The position numbers were made by a program, and so were the translations under genes. Below the pieces are notes generated by a model that saw nothing but the letters and a program-made list of their open reading frames with translations, did no database searches and was not told the origin of the DNA. Of a stretch of DNA of 60,000 nt, positions 22,045-33,159 are shown piece by piece. This DNA comes from Cristatella mucedo. Lineage: Eukaryota; Bryozoa; Phylactolaemata; Cristatellidae. The DNA lies in NCBI GenBank assembly GCA_009760855.2, contig WPIO01000018.1, positions 2,978,001 through 3,038,000 on the forward strand, read 5' to 3'. Position 1 is the first letter of the stretch. The number at the start of each line of letters is the position of its first letter.

Positions 22045-23190
22045 TTCATAATAATAGTAACAATAACACTCTTGATAAAGCGCCCACAGATAACTCAGAT
22101 CTCTTTCTAGGTGCTTTAAATTTGCTGCAAATGAAACACGATCGAATGATGAGTAGTGTCATGCTTGATAACCAACATGAATAATATGGTTAGGGGTGAC
22201 ATGCACAGGGTCAGCATGCAAATGTTGTTAGTGGCAGCATGCAACAAGTGTCAGCACGCATAAGCACTTAAAGGACGATACACAGAGACCCACTGAATGC
22301 TGTCCTAAATAGGTACGTTTTTAAGTTCCTTTTAAATGACGCCAAGTCAGGGGATGTCGAGGCGCAAGTCGGGAGTGAGTTCCAGGCTTTGGGAGCATAC
22401 GAACTAGATGCACGGTCTCCAAAGGATTTGAGCCTTGTATGAGGTATAGGTAAAAACTTCCGAAAACGGGTGGTATCATGCTTGGCCTGGTGGGGGAGTA
22501 GATCTGAGAGATAGGCTGGAGCCAAAGAATTAAGTGACCTAAAAGTGAGCCACAAAACCTTGAAGTCGATCCGTTGCTTGACTGGGAGCCAGTGCAGGTC
22601 GGCGAGAAGTGGTGTGACGTGGCAACTGCGAGACTCACGACAGACAAGCCTAGCTGCAGAGTGTTGCACCAGCTGTAAGCGCCTGATTGCATATGCCGGT
22701 AGGCCAGCAAGCAGTGAGTTACAGAAGTCAAGATGGGATATCAAAAACGCACGGACAAACTTAGACGAGGTATCCTTATCTAAACAAGCCCGAGTTTTAG
22801 CAAGGTTATGTGGCTGAAAGTAGGCAGACTTGATTGTGGAGCTGATGTGGTTGTTTTAAGAAAGGTCACTTTGGAACACGACAGCTAGATTTCGTGCAGA
22901 CTCAACAGGAGATATGCTGGCAGAGCTAATTTTGAGCGTTAGCCTTTCCAATTTCCGAATCCCACTGGGTTTATTCGTAACCCGTAAGTTAGGTTTTATC
23001 TTTTAATTTAAGAAAATTAGCTGCCATCCATGTGAGGATGTAAGCAATAGGGAGTGGAGAGAATTCGAGGTGCTCGAAGGCTGGGAGGGATCAAAGAAGG
23101 TACAAATGAGTGTCATCCGCATAGAAGTGAAAGCCTAGATTGTGCTTGGCAATCACATCGGCAAGAGGGGAGAGTATGAAGTGTCAGTAC
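22045..23190 (-). mobile_element. LINE family 2, best-preserved C-terminus and 3' UTR
   Basis: Frame 22744-22268 reads MISHLDFCNSLLAGLPAYAI, then LHWLPVKQRIDFKVLWLTFRSL, then LAPAYLSDLLPHQAK and APKAWNSLPTC. The 3' UTR has the TGCTGACCCTGTGCATGTCACC box and ends near 22045 in the GCGCTTTATCAAGAGTG box followed by ATTATTATT-type tail. RT remnants extend up to about 23190. One of several family-2 copies that define the family tail. Confidence 0.9.
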
Positions 23191-23392
23191 TTGTCAGCAC
23201 GTAGGAAACGTCAGCACTTGTAGCCACCTGCTGCTAGACGAGACGCGATCCAGATGCTAGAGCGCTGATACGGCAGGGCTTATAGCACCACTTAGAACTG
23301 AACACAATGAACCCACTTAAAGAATATCGCAGTTGCGAATCGCGAAGCATCACCCACATTAGCAAAACAGCCACTCAGCGGCTTATAATTTG

Positions 23393-23437
23393 CGAGAGAG
23401 AGAGGGGAGAGAGAGAGGAGAGAGGGAGAGAGGGAGA

Positions 23438-23494
<57 letters not shown>
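23393..23494 (+). repeat. (AG)n microsatellite
   Basis: About 100 bp of GA/AG dinucleotides with a GGAGAG-interrupted left half. Frames through it give only dipeptide repeats. Confidence 0.95.
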
Positions 23495-23495
<1 letters not shown>

Positions 23496-23839
23496 AGCAA
23501 TCTGCAGGGCTTGTGGTACTGCAACCCTACGTTGGGTAAAGCACGACACAGCTGATAACTTTTAACAGTCGCCGAACGACTAATAAAAGAAAATCTGTCC
23601 AAGCCCGTCCCAAGGCACATTATCGCACAGGGAATGCTGCATCCTACGTGAAAAACTAAAGTTGTAAAATTAATGTGAGGCAAGATAACACATTTTTTCT
23701 TAATAACGAATTTTGCTCGGCTACAACGAGGGTAGTGCAGTAGTGCCCTACAGACGCACTGCTGACTGATTCCAGACTCATCGTCGCGGGCTCGAGGCGA
23801 TTCGAATACCACTGTCACAGCTGCAGCATGACGTAGCTT

Positions 23840-23865
23840 CTTTATAGGATTGACTGGCAGGTAGG
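23840..23865 (-). promoter_or_regulatory. Promoter-like copy of the precursor-gene TATA region, apparently orphaned
   Basis: On the minus strand CGGTTCCTACCTGCC precedes CCTATAAAGAAGC, matching the TATA region of precursor gene 1 (35503-35535: CGGTTCCTACCTACCG then CCTATAAAGAAGC). No signal-peptide exon follows: the first ATG after it stops within four codons. It may be the remnant of a third paralogue. Confidence 0.35.
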
Positions 23866-24610
23866 AACCGCCCATTCACATGCAGGATGATGGGAGATTT
23901 CAGACGCCGACGGAGGAGGAAACAAGGGTAGCCTTGAGGAGGGCGCGTCGGCGAACGAGCCGTAGCCCAGAGTCGAGAGGCGGCGGTGAGGTCGGGCCAG
24001 TGCGGCCAGTGTGCCTCAGGTGGAGCCCAGCCGATCACCTCATGTCGGAGTCGTATCAGTTTAAAAGTGAGCGGTATGGGTGAGGAAAATCTCTGCCGGG
24101 TGCCCTTGGAATTCCTCGTCTAGCCGTCACCGCAAGCATACACTGCCACTCGCACTATCACGCTCCGACATCGCCCGTCTCTCCCTATCGCCCTTCCTGC
24201 TGCTGGTTCTGGATCGCTGGATCGCTGCAAAATTAAAATAACCGCTATTAGTTTGTGCAACTTCCCCGCAAACACAACGGCTTTAAAGGGGCAGAGTGGT
24301 TTACTGCCGAATAGCATCACTCTACTAAGAACCTAAGCACGGGAAATTCCGCTAGACTTCACCAGAATAAATCAGTCGCTCTTGGGCTCTGCCGGCACTG
24401 AGCGCGCCGAAACCGTCAAAATAGCACCGCCCCACGTCTGCCGATCTCACAGCCAATCTCTGCCCACAGTGAACAGCAAACGGAACCCAGCTTAGCCGAG
24501 AACCCGTACCACCGCACCAGGCAAATAAAAGAGCCGGTGAAAGAACACAGCACACGACAGCTCAATAGCTGAAGCAACGGCTGGGCAAAGCCGTTAATTA
24601 CTGTGTGGGC

Positions 24611-24611
<1 letters not shown>

Positions 24612-24670
<59 letters not shown>
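24612..24670 (+). repeat. (CT)n microsatellite
   Basis: About 58 bp of CT dinucleotides, inside block A copy 1 and absent from copy 2. Confidence 0.95.
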
Positions 24671-24678
<8 letters not shown>

Positions 24679-26088
24679 GTCTCTTCTCTTGCCTAAGAAA
24701 GAGGCGATTGGCTATTAAAAAGTATGCCAGCGAATCTTTCTCAGTTTCCAATACTGATGCAAGCATGGGTGGCCACTCGCGAACTGTAGCGAGGTCCAGC
24801 GGGTCACCACAGGTGCTGCTAGATTGTCACAGCGAGTCGCAGAAGCTGGTGCTGCTTGCATGCGCATGTCTAGGTCTTAACTAAGGAAATACTTTGCCTA
24901 TTAAACTGAGGACGAGACGAAGTCAGTTCCAGACTTGGAAAAGGGCGTTTTTTATTTACTTCTTTGCGGAGGCAAGTGCATCAGATGCTATATAATTTGA
25001 CTTCTGATTCAAATGGACGTCGGCCATCGTTCGAACGAGGTAAAAGGGCGGAATAAACGCTTAGGGACAACGAGGAAGAGATGGCGTTGCGAGAATGGCC
25101 CGACAAACAAGCAGGCGTGCAACCTAGGGAAGGGCGCAAAGCCTCTGCGGCGGCCGCGACGTAGGCTGTCAAAACCGCAGCCGCCGCCAAAACACCTGCG
25201 GCGATAGTGAGGTCGTCTTACCTGAGGACGGTGGAGAAATCTAGTGGCGTCGTAGCGGTTGAAACCTGTGTACAGGCTTTCGCAAGACAGGGAAGAGATG
25301 AGGGACCATCTCCAGCAAAGGCGGCGCAGCCGCAGCCTTCGGTGCTGATGCAGCTCGTGTTTACTGCATGCTGCCGGTTGCTGCTTGCGAGAGCACCTGT
25401 ACGCATGCGGCCCTGAGCGGCGCAGCCACGGCCTTTTACCACTCATCAGGCCTATGGGTACTCATCTGGCTAGAGTATATTTTGCCTATTTTCAATGCCA
25501 ATTATACATTTTCGTATAAGGAAGAAGTAAGCGTAAAATTCACCGGCGTGCATTTTCCTTATTCCGAACTTCCTCATGACAGCTGCGACTGCAAGTGGCC
25601 GATAGCTGGGTAATCACGTGATATACTAGGTTGCCAGTTATGACTCAGCAATGCAGTCACTCTAAAAGGAGGCAGTCCACAGGTTATAATAAACATCGTT
25701 CAGTATCGGGTAATTCCAAGAAGCTTACACCCGGGTGAGACTTTGCAAGTAAAGTGAACAGTTAAAATATTGCGAATTGAACCACGAAGTCCTATACGTT
25801 CGCTAATAAGATGCAGGGATTGAGCCACCATAGCTTGGTAGTAGCGTAGTCATACGAGTTGGTCGGTATGAACGTGCACTGATAAAATCTGGCTGCAGCG
25901 GCTCCTCGTGCGGACATACTGCAAGGCGGCAAGCTCAGTGCACTTATTAACGGAGCTAAATGCTGCCGATGCACGACGCATAGTGATTGTGCTCAGAACC
26001 TTGACTCCTAGCTTTCGACTTGTAGGTGCAGCGCCAAAGGGCGAAGGTCAGCAGCAGAGTGCGGTAGCGACAGGTCCACATTTGTAAT

Positions 26089-26274
26089 TTGGAGAAGTTA
26101 TTCAACAGCGACGGAAAGCTACAGGTGCGTAACATCTTCGCGACTCACAGCGTCTGCTACTTGGTTTCGGCCTCTCATTCTACTTTGGCAGTAGATGCTC
26201 GCACCAATTGGATCCTAGTCACTATAGTTCAGGAATCACGAGTATTGAATATCACTCACATTCCTGATGATTAA
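26089..26274 (+). pseudogene. Possible F-type lectin-like relic, block A copy 1
   Basis: The frame contains LAVDARTNWILVTIVQESRV followed by LNITHI. F-type lectins (fucolectins) carry AVDG, then WWxVDL, then xxxV.ITNR in this order. The block A copy 2 counterpart (42090-42155) reads LAVDFR, then after a frameshift WFLVDITQESRIVNFTHI, which fits the family better. Both copies stop soon after THI, and the usual CTHT loop is missing. The resemblance is short, so this is a guess at a decayed lectin exon. Confidence 0.3.
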
Positions 26275-26834
26275 CCGCGCGGCATTTTCAATGCCCCGTC
26301 TTAAAATTAGGCTCGTTCTCAGCCTAAATAATTGAAAGTACTACCGTAGCAAGCTATAGTAGGTGTCAACGTTCGACTTCGCCACCTCATTAGGGTCTAC
26401 ACTATATTTCAACGAGGATTTTGATACGCCCTCACGGCAAGCTGCCGTTGTAGCACTCTTATCTTACTCTACCTCCCCATAATCCGCCGCTTACAAGAGT
26501 TGGGCTTCGGTGCGTCTGCAGAGCCGTCTGCTTTACAGCCGTCTAGGTCGTTGGCACTTAACTTCATTGGAGAAGGGCGAGCCCTATTCATCAGCAGGTC
26601 TGTCTTAATAAATGCCAGAAATTAACTGAATAGAAAGAGATTAGTAAATACAACGTGCGCAAGGAGCAGACGGGCCTCCCTGCAGGAGCAATGACCTTGA
26701 CCTCCACACACCGCTGCAATCTAACGTCAAATTATCATAGTCATCACTAGTATTGCCTCTGCCATCCAGACTTGTCTGCCTTTATTATAGTTACACAATG
26801 AGAGGGATGCTTATTACGTCCCCGGCATGTATCT

Positions 26835-27041
26835 TTGACTCGCTTGATTCAGCAACAATTCCACGGCCTTAACCACATTAAGTTAAGTGTATATATACAC
26901 GAAGATGACGCCGTCGCATTCACTAAGTTGCAAAATCAATTGCGTGATCGCAGAAAAAGTCACATAGACATTGCGATACGCAAGCCCAACAACATTAAAA
27001 ATATATCCATAAAGGCTTTTGAGGCATATGAACCACTGTAA
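26835..27041 (+). other. Unrecognised coding-like ORF, 68 codons
   Basis: Reads HIKLSVYIHEDDAVAF, then LRDRRKSHIDIAIRKPNNIK, ending AFEAYEPL. The mix of acidic, basic and hydrophobic residues looks protein-like. A possible acceptor, TTGATTCAG, lies near its start. No family recognised; could be an orphan exon. Confidence 0.2.
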
Positions 27042-27079
27042 AGTTTACCTACTTTCAGCTACATAACCTTGCTTAAATT

Positions 27080-27625
27080 CGGGCTTATTCAGCCAGGGGT
27101 ACCACGTCTAAATTGGTTCATGAATTTGTGACATCATGCCTTGAATTCTTTAATTCACTGCTTTCTGGTCTAACGGCCTGTGCAATCAGGCACTTACAGC
27201 GGTTGCAAAACTCTGAAGCTAGGCTTGTCTGTCGTGAGCGCCACAGTTGCCACGTCACACCACTTTTCACCGACCTGTAATGGCTCCCAGTCAAGCAGCG
27301 CATCGACTTCAAGGTTCTGTTACTTACTTTTAGGTCCCTTCCTTCTCTGGCTCCAGCCTACGTATCAGAACTACTCCTCCACCAGGCGAAGAATCGTACA
27401 ACCTGCTGTTCTGACTCGAATCGTTTAGCCATATGCAGTACGAGCCTCATAATCGTTGGAGACCGCACCTTAAGTTCATATGCTCTCAAAGCCTGAGACT
27501 CACTACCGACGCACGTCACAACGTCCTCTGACATGACGACATTTAAAGAGAAGCTTGAAACGCACCTTGTTATTACAGCATTGGTGGATCTTCGTGATTC
27601 GTCTTTCGTGTACATTTACCTGCTT
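27080..27625 (+). mobile_element. LINE family 2 C-terminal fragment
   Basis: Plus-strand reading gives FVTSCLEFFNSLLSGLTACAI, then LVCRERHSCHVTPLFTDL, an in-frame stop, WLPVKQRIDFKVLLLTFRSL, and later SLPTHVTTSSDMTTFKEKLE. It runs to the family's C-terminus at about 27615 and meets an opposing copy at 27640. Confidence 0.8.
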
Positions 27626-27634
27626 ACCTAAGTA

Positions 27635-28500
27635 GTTCGAGTAAGTAGGTTAGAGCGAGAGAATGAAGGTACTTAATAGTGAGTGACGAAAACTTGAAGT
27701 TGATGCGTTGCTTGATGGGACGTCAATGCAGATCGGTGCGAAGTGACGTCCTATGGCTACTGAAAAGCTAATGAAAGACAAGCCTGGCAGCGGAGATTTG
27801 CACCAACTGTAAGCGCTTTAATACACAGGCCGGAAGTCCTTGGAATAGTGAGTTACAGAAGTCGAGACGGAATGCCAACAATGCCTGAACCGATACGGAT
27901 TTTGCATCCTTGTACAGGTAAGCCTGAGTTTTTAAATTTCCTATAACTTAATGTAATCAGGATTGCCTGTAAAGCTGACGTGATTGGTTGGTGAAAAGTC
28001 ACTTTTCAAAAGGACACCAAGATCTCGTATAGATGCTACGGTAGATCAGCTTTACGTATAATTGTTTCCATTTCTGAGTAATGCTTGGTTTTCCATAGCT
28101 ATTAACTTTATTTTATCTTTATTTAATTGAAGATAGGTTTTGCCCTCCACGTATAAAATTCAGCAACACAAGAGTTTAACGCGCTCGCGGGCTGGGAGGG
28201 ATCAAAGAATAGGTACAGCTATGTGTTGCCGGGATAAGAGTGAAAGCCTCAATTGTGCTTAGCAATTTCATTGGCTAGAGGGCAGAGCATAGATTAGTAA
28301 AAGAATCGAACAAGCACGGAGACCCTTGAGCAACCCCGTATTTTAGTGATTCCTAGGATGACGGCTACTCTTTGACATCAATGCTTATGTAGTCTCCAGC
28401 TGATATGGGATATAAACAGTTTCATCAGAAGCTTAGATACACGTGTTCGCTTAGCTAGATTTTTACGAATGATTCCCGAGTTTTTGATAAAAGAAATACA
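27635..28500 (-). mobile_element. LINE family 2 fragment, opposing orientation
   Basis: Minus strand, from RT remnants near 28480 (GSPVLV..-like block after the CACGGAGACCCTTGAGCAACCCC box at 28315) to a break in FKFSSLTIKYLHSLALTYLLEL near 27637. It points toward the 27080 copy, so the two converge. Both cover the same part of the ORF, so this is two copies and not one 5'-inverted insertion. Confidence 0.75.
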
Positions 28501-28885
28501 TCTTTTCCATGCACTTTACAGATGCTGAACAGCAAGCATGCCCAAGTGGTTAGCTATAACATGCACGGTGTCAGCCCGGCTACGGACACCCACGAGGATT
28601 GTTCGCAAGGACTTACGGAATCCTGTGAGAAACGGATGCGTTTTGAGGTTCTTTTTAATTTTTGTCAAGTCAGAGAATGTCGTAACGTCAGTCAGCACTG
28701 AGTTCCGGGCTTTGGGGAGCACAAGAACTGAACGCACGGTCTCCAAAGAATTTGAGGTTCTCAGGAAGCGTGACTTTACGAATTTACATCAGAAGAGCTG
28801 ATGCTCTGATGCCTAGCCTGATTGGGGAGTATATCTGATTGGTAGGCTGGAGCCCGAGAATAAATGTAGCTAAAAGTAAGCAACA
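28500..28885 (-). mobile_element. LINE family 2 3' end fragment
   Basis: Carries the 3' UTR boxes CATGCACGGTGTCAGC and TTTTAATTTTTGTCAAGTCAG, and the ALETVRSVL..APKARNSVLTDVTTFSDL-type C-terminus on the minus strand. Abuts the previous fragment. Confidence 0.75.
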
Positions 28886-29230
28886 AAAAAGAAGCTTCCT
28901 TCATTTGGCCAAAACGCCACACGGGTTATGGTGGAAAGAAAGCAAAGCTAACGACTCAGATAAGCAGTCCTCTTCGTTATCGAAAAGCAATAACACGTGA
29001 CAAATACAAATGCCACCATGCTGAACGTCTGTAAAATAAGTTCTCTCCTGGCGAGAGATGGCCAAGTTTACTGAACAAGGGCTTATAACAGGTAGAAAAA
29101 GTGCCAATAGGAGTCATCGAACAAAAGTAGAACTCGTGATATATACAAATGGCTCACCGTGTCATCATAAAGCAGCCGCGTGCGTGCGAGGCTTAGTCAT
29201 GTACCTGCATTGCACATTATTAAACCATCG
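28886..29230. other. No gene seen
   Basis: Short frames only, none with recognisable content. An imperfect pair GTGATATATACAAATG / GTGACAAATACAAATG occurs at 29137 and 28997. Confidence 0.35.
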
Positions 29231-29234
29231 AAAA

Positions 29235-29395
29235 GCTGTTTGGTCCAGCGGTTAAGGAAGGTGCTCGCCCGACCAAAGTCTGGTTGAGGTCGTGGGTTCA
29301 AGCCCCCTCCCCGAGGCATATGTGAAGCGCCAGGATAGAGATTAAGTTCTCTTGGGGTGTTATAAAAATGAATTATACTTTTTTATTTTATTTTA
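29235..29395 (+). mobile_element. SINE B, best copy: tRNA head joined to LINE-2-like tail
   Basis: Head: TTTGGTCCAGCGGTTAAGG (box A region) then GGTCGTGGGTTCAAGCCCC (box B), so Pol III transcription is expected when intact. There is no acceptor-stem pairing, so it is not a tRNA gene. Tail: GTGAAGCGCCAGGATAGAGATTAAGTTCTCTTGGGGTG then an A/T-rich end. The tail aligns with the LINE family 2 3' end (AAAGCACCTAGA-AGAGATTGAGTTCTCTGAGGGCG), suggesting the SINE borrowed that LINE's machinery. Confidence 0.8.
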
Positions 29396-29984
29396 TCAGG
29401 AGTCTTCGTTGAGCATGTAACTAGAATTAGAAGCAGTAATAAGAATCTTAGAAGGGCAGAAACTATTAGTAGTTGGCTGGTGATATGGAATAACACTCTG
29501 GTCAGCGTCAGAGCACCAGTCTATAAACTTAGCAGTTCACGCAGTTGCAAGCAGTCTCGACGCAAGTTACAACACTTACAGGCTCTAAAGTGGGTATAAT
29601 TCGCTCAGGAAAAATGACCACAGTTGTTTACGTATTCTATTTGTTATAAGGTACCGGAAACTAGCACGTCTGCAGTAACATTTCCATGTCCTCTAGGAAA
29701 ATTATGGTCGCTTGTTTCTAAAGCTGTATTTCAAGCTGCGATTTTGGGAAACACGACACAGCAACAGTGGCCGACGTATATGCATTGTATTGGGTTCGTT
29801 ATCGCACTTGGCAACGACTGCATTTACAAACGTAATTTTAATCCTTGAGTAATAACTAAGAAAAGAAATTTCCGGCATCTTAGCAGTCAGAGAATTGTAC
29901 TGAATAGACCACGCTTAGCTATGAAATTCACGCTAGAAATTCAAACGTTTGCTTCGGAAATCTGCCTGCCTCTTCCATCTGGCT
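29396..29984. other. No gene seen
   Basis: A frame at 29624-29848 (74 codons) has no recognised motif. Otherwise nothing. Confidence 0.35.
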
Positions 29985-30130
29985 ATCCGTACTACGACTC
30001 TCGACTCAAATTGCTGTTACATGCTGCATGCAGCTGCCAGCTGCCAGCGCTTCCTTGTGACATGTTTGGAAAGGGAGGCAATTATGAATTCGCACAACTC
30101 CAGAACAATATTAATTTAAATCGTGCCTAA
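29985..30130 (+). repeat. Repeat C, copy 1 (also at 47395-47520)
   Basis: Shares TTTGGAA, then AATTATGAATTCGCA, then GAA-A-TATT-ATT with 47460-47515, in the same frame (FG...NYEFA....N.I). Upstream, ATGCTGC and CTCAA boxes also match. Frame conservation hints at a duplicated coding scrap, but the match is short. Confidence 0.45.
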
Positions 30131-30344
30131 TTTTTCTCATGAAAATGCACGACAAATTCATACGATTCAATTATGCTAGCACTTGCTTGAATTTCAAATC
30201 TGAGGCTGAGCCTGCGGCCCCTCAGCCAGTACTTGACCGCTATCACCCCTCAGCCAGTACTTGACTGCTATCATCACTTACGACTTACGTACTGAGTACC
30301 GAGGTCAGCACGTGCACTAATCCAGTGATTATAGGAGCACACAT

Positions 30345-30467
30345 GAGCACACGCCGATGAGCACACACACCGATGAGAAAACTCCCATGAGCACATACTC
30401 ATGAGCACACACACACATGAGCGCATCCACAAACACGCCATGTCGCCCGGACGAACGCACGGACGCA

Positions 30468-30508
<41 letters not shown>

Positions 30509-30534
30509 GCACGCACGCACACACACACACGCAC

Positions 30535-30591
<57 letters not shown>

Positions 30592-30688
30592 CACAAACAC
30601 ACACACACACACACTTACACAAGCACGGAAACCCAAGTGCAGAAAAAAACGCACACTCACACACACGGGCTACAGAGTGCCTTCGCGT

Positions 30689-30733
<45 letters not shown>

Positions 30734-30735
30734 AC
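30345..30735 (+). repeat. (CA)n array with CACATGAGCA-type left flank
   Basis: Two long CA runs (about 30470-30615 and 30692-30731) separated by CGCACG units and a unique 70-bp part. The left flank has repeated GAGCACACAC-GATGAGCA. All ORFs over it are Cys-Val or Thr-His dipeptide artefacts. The array begins block B copy 1, and a similar array begins copy 2. Confidence 0.95.
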
Positions 30736-30739
30736 CGCA

Positions 30740-32095
30740 AAAAACATTCAGATAAAAGCAAAGTGATACTCTAGCCTTTTTCACTTCCATCTTGTGCTTG
30801 ATCGTCTTCGTTGAAGTTGTACTGTTATGGGTGGGAAGACAATTTACCACCACTTGAAATGTGATCGTCGTTTTGTCGGGAGACCGCCGAAGGCCCGTGG
30901 AATAAACAAACAGCAAAGAAAGTTGGCGTTCTGTGTCAGCCAAATTGTGGCCGCTGAAATATTGCTTGAGATTCAAGATTCCTGACATTAAATAACGAGG
31001 AAGCTGTTGTGTCATGATCTATATGTTAATATGACGTATAAAGCTAAAGTCGCGTTATAGTGATGCATGAGTTGTTTTCTAAGCTATGGTCCACTCAGTG
31101 GAGCTGTAAATAGGGCGTCACACGGTAGCGGCTGCGTTCTGGCTGGTGCAGGACACCTGCAACATTCTGCAGCGGCGGTCGGACAGACATGCTGTGAGCT
31201 ACGAGCGTGTCGGCACGGGTTCACAGGAAAAACTCAGCCCGCCTTATGTGACTTTGCCGTTGCTCGGCAACGGCCACCACCGGTCACGAGCATGTAGACG
31301 CAGCAATAGCGGCGTCTTTGTAAGCGCTGTCTGCAAGTGACCGTTGTAAAAGTGCGACTCCGCAGAGTAGTTTTGGAAGGAGCTGTGCTACTCTGCCACG
31401 CTCCTTCGGCATACTCTCGTCGGGTGTCCTCACCCATCACATTCGCTGGCCGTGAATAAAGGCTCAGAGTTTACTAGTGTTCGTTTCGGTGCCACAGCGA
31501 GAGGGTGCACAGCCGTAGCGAATGCTGCGTTTGCTACCAAAGGTCGTCAGGGCAAATGTCGCTACCATAACAGGTTTGTAGCGATGCGACGCCGGGGCCG
31601 ACGCAATGGCGATTCGGGTCCGCTTGCTCCTCCGGCGGCATTTTTGCTGCGATGTCTCGCCGCTGGCAGCCACCGCAATCGGAGGCGCCGCTCGAGCGGA
31701 CGGGTGGTTCGTGACGCGGTGGAATCGAAAGACCCAGCTGATTTTCGCTCGCCCGGAAGAGGTGGCACTGGGCGCGGAACCGAGAGCAATGCAACGAAGA
31801 GACAGCGAGCCAGAGTTTTTCAGCTGTAGTCCTACTTGAGTAAATAAATAGGATTCGTGCTCAAATCGATCGATATGACAGTCATTGGTTGAATCGCATG
31901 TCTCGCGTCTCTGGTCAAATGATTTCACTTGTCAATGTCTTCAGCTTGCTATGGCGGATGCCGGCTCGCTATCAGATCCCGCCGCGGCCGTCTAAATACT
32001 TTACGCGCTTTGGCGACACTGCAAAAAGTAGGGTCTCGTATAGTAAAACGTATCCGACCGAAATAAGAAATAAACTCGCGTAATTTAATGGAAGC
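30740..32095 (+). repeat. Segmental duplication block B, copy 1
   Basis: Colinear with 36340-37885. Anchors: CTTCCATCTTGTGCT-GAT (30784/36384), GACCGCCGAAGG (30882/36481), GTCGCGTTATAGTGATG (31050/36651), GGAGCTGTAA (31101/36883), AATGCTGCGTTTGCT (31520/37315), GTCCGCTTGCTCCTCCG (31618/37414), and the final GTAGGGTCTC-GTATAGTAAAACG (32028/37828). Minus-strand frames 31440-31234 and 37226-37032 stay open and alignable (LRSRxFTxVTxRQxLQR), a weak hint of coding. Confidence 0.85.
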
Positions 32096-32104
32096 AAAAT
32101 TGTT

Positions 32105-32610
32105 TAGAATAATAATAATAATAATAATGCACTTGATAATAAAGCACCCTCAGAAAACTCAACCTCTCTCTAGGTGCTTTACACGTGCTGCAAAGGGAAA
32201 TGCAATTGAATGGTGAGTAATATCATGCTTGATACACAAACAAACATGAATAACATGGGTTAGGGGTGACATGCACAGGGTCAGCATGCAAACGTGGTTC
32301 TTCCGGCAGCATGCACAGTGTCAGCACGCATAAGCACATCAAGGACGAATCACAGGGACCCACTAAATGCTGTCCTAAATAGGTTTTAAGTTCTTTTTAA
32401 ATGTGGTGAAGTCAGGGGATGTTCTGGAGGGAGTTCCAGACTTTGGGAGCATATGAACTTATCCAAAGGATTTGAGGTTTGTACGAGGTAGTGGTAAACT
32501 GTTGATTCCGAAAAGCGGGTGGTACGATGCTTGGCCTGGTGAGGGAGTAGATCTGAGAGATAGTCTGGAGCCAAAGAATGAAGTCACCTACAAGAGAGCT
32601 ACTACCAGCG
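32105..32610 (-). mobile_element. LINE family 2 3' end with complete tail
   Basis: Begins with AATAATAATAATAATAATGC (the reverse-strand microsatellite tail), then the stem-like pair AAAGCACCCTCAGAAAACTCAACCTCTCTCTAGGTGCTTT. The 3' UTR boxes follow, then a short C-terminal piece (LAPDYLSDLLPHQAK on the minus strand) ending near 32610. Shows the tail structure best. Confidence 0.85.
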
Positions 32611-32710
32611 CATGATTGTGTATATTTATTAAACACGAGGCAATATTAACTGGTGTAATATTTTGCGTCTGGGCGAGGTACATGGTCGTTCAGAAACCAT
32701 TGAACCTTAC

Positions 32711-33008
32711 TTTGCTTGGAGCAATTTTAAGCATCTGATTTTAAGGGATTTGGAAATCTTTCCGTAAGCGGCTCAAAGTGCTGTCGCATAAGAAGAAAGA
32801 CCTTTCGACGTCCTGGTTTTAGGAAAGGCGATCACCTTTCCCCTTAGGCCAAACCTGCACCTGCTTTGCTTGGAGCAATTTTAAGCGTCTGAATATATAA
32901 GATTTGGTAATCTTTTCGTAAGCCGCTTAAAGTGCTGTCGCATAAGAAAGACCTTTCCACGTCCTGCTTTTAGAAAAGGCGATCACCCTCCCCCCTAGGC
33001 CAAACCTG
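32711..33008 (+). repeat. Tandem duplication, unit about 150 bp, two copies
   Basis: TTTGCTTGGAGCAATTTTAAGC starts both units (32712 and 32866). Both end in CCCTAGGCCAAACCTG-like sequence after GTCGCATAAGAAAGACCTTT. The copies differ by small indels and substitutions. Confidence 0.85.
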
Positions 33009-33159
33009 GCACGATGGTCATTTACCGAAAGGGCGCCTGGGGTTCAAAGTTTGCCGCGCCCAGCCCCCAATTACCGATAAGCCACCGACTCGCTTCGGCA
33101 AGGCACAGAAGCAGCTCTGTCTCAGCTCAGCCGCGAAAATCGATCGTACATTTCGTTGA

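Larger units (their letters stand above)
24340..26680 (+). repeat. Segmental duplication block A, copy 1
   Basis: Colinear with 39540-42620. Shared anchors in order: GGGCTCTGCCGGCA (24388/39578), GCTGCTAGATTGTC-CAGCGAGTCG (24816/40215), GGTGC-GCGCCAAAG (26026/41816), CAGGAATCACGA-T (26229/42117), GGTGTCAACG-TCG (26364/42309) and CAGCCGTCTAGGTCGT (26536/42481). Divergence is high outside these anchors. Copy 2 has gained the 24-bp minisatellite and two LINE-2 tail insertions. Confidence 0.8.

Noticed and set aside
24988-25207. TATATAA followed by an Arg-rich 64-codon ORF
   Set aside because: The ATG lies too close to the TATA, wording is low-complexity, and block A copy 2 does not conserve the frame.
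27080-28500. Single 5'-inverted LINE insertion (twin priming)
   Set aside because: The two opposing pieces cover the same part of the ORF, so they are separate copies.
29235-29320. tRNA gene with box A and box B
   Set aside because: Acceptor arms do not pair and a LINE-like tail follows; it is a SINE. The same holds for 36685 and 53140.
30274-31015. Long Cys-Val and Thr-His ORFs up to 228 codons
   Set aside because: They are translations of the CA array, on both strands and in several frames.
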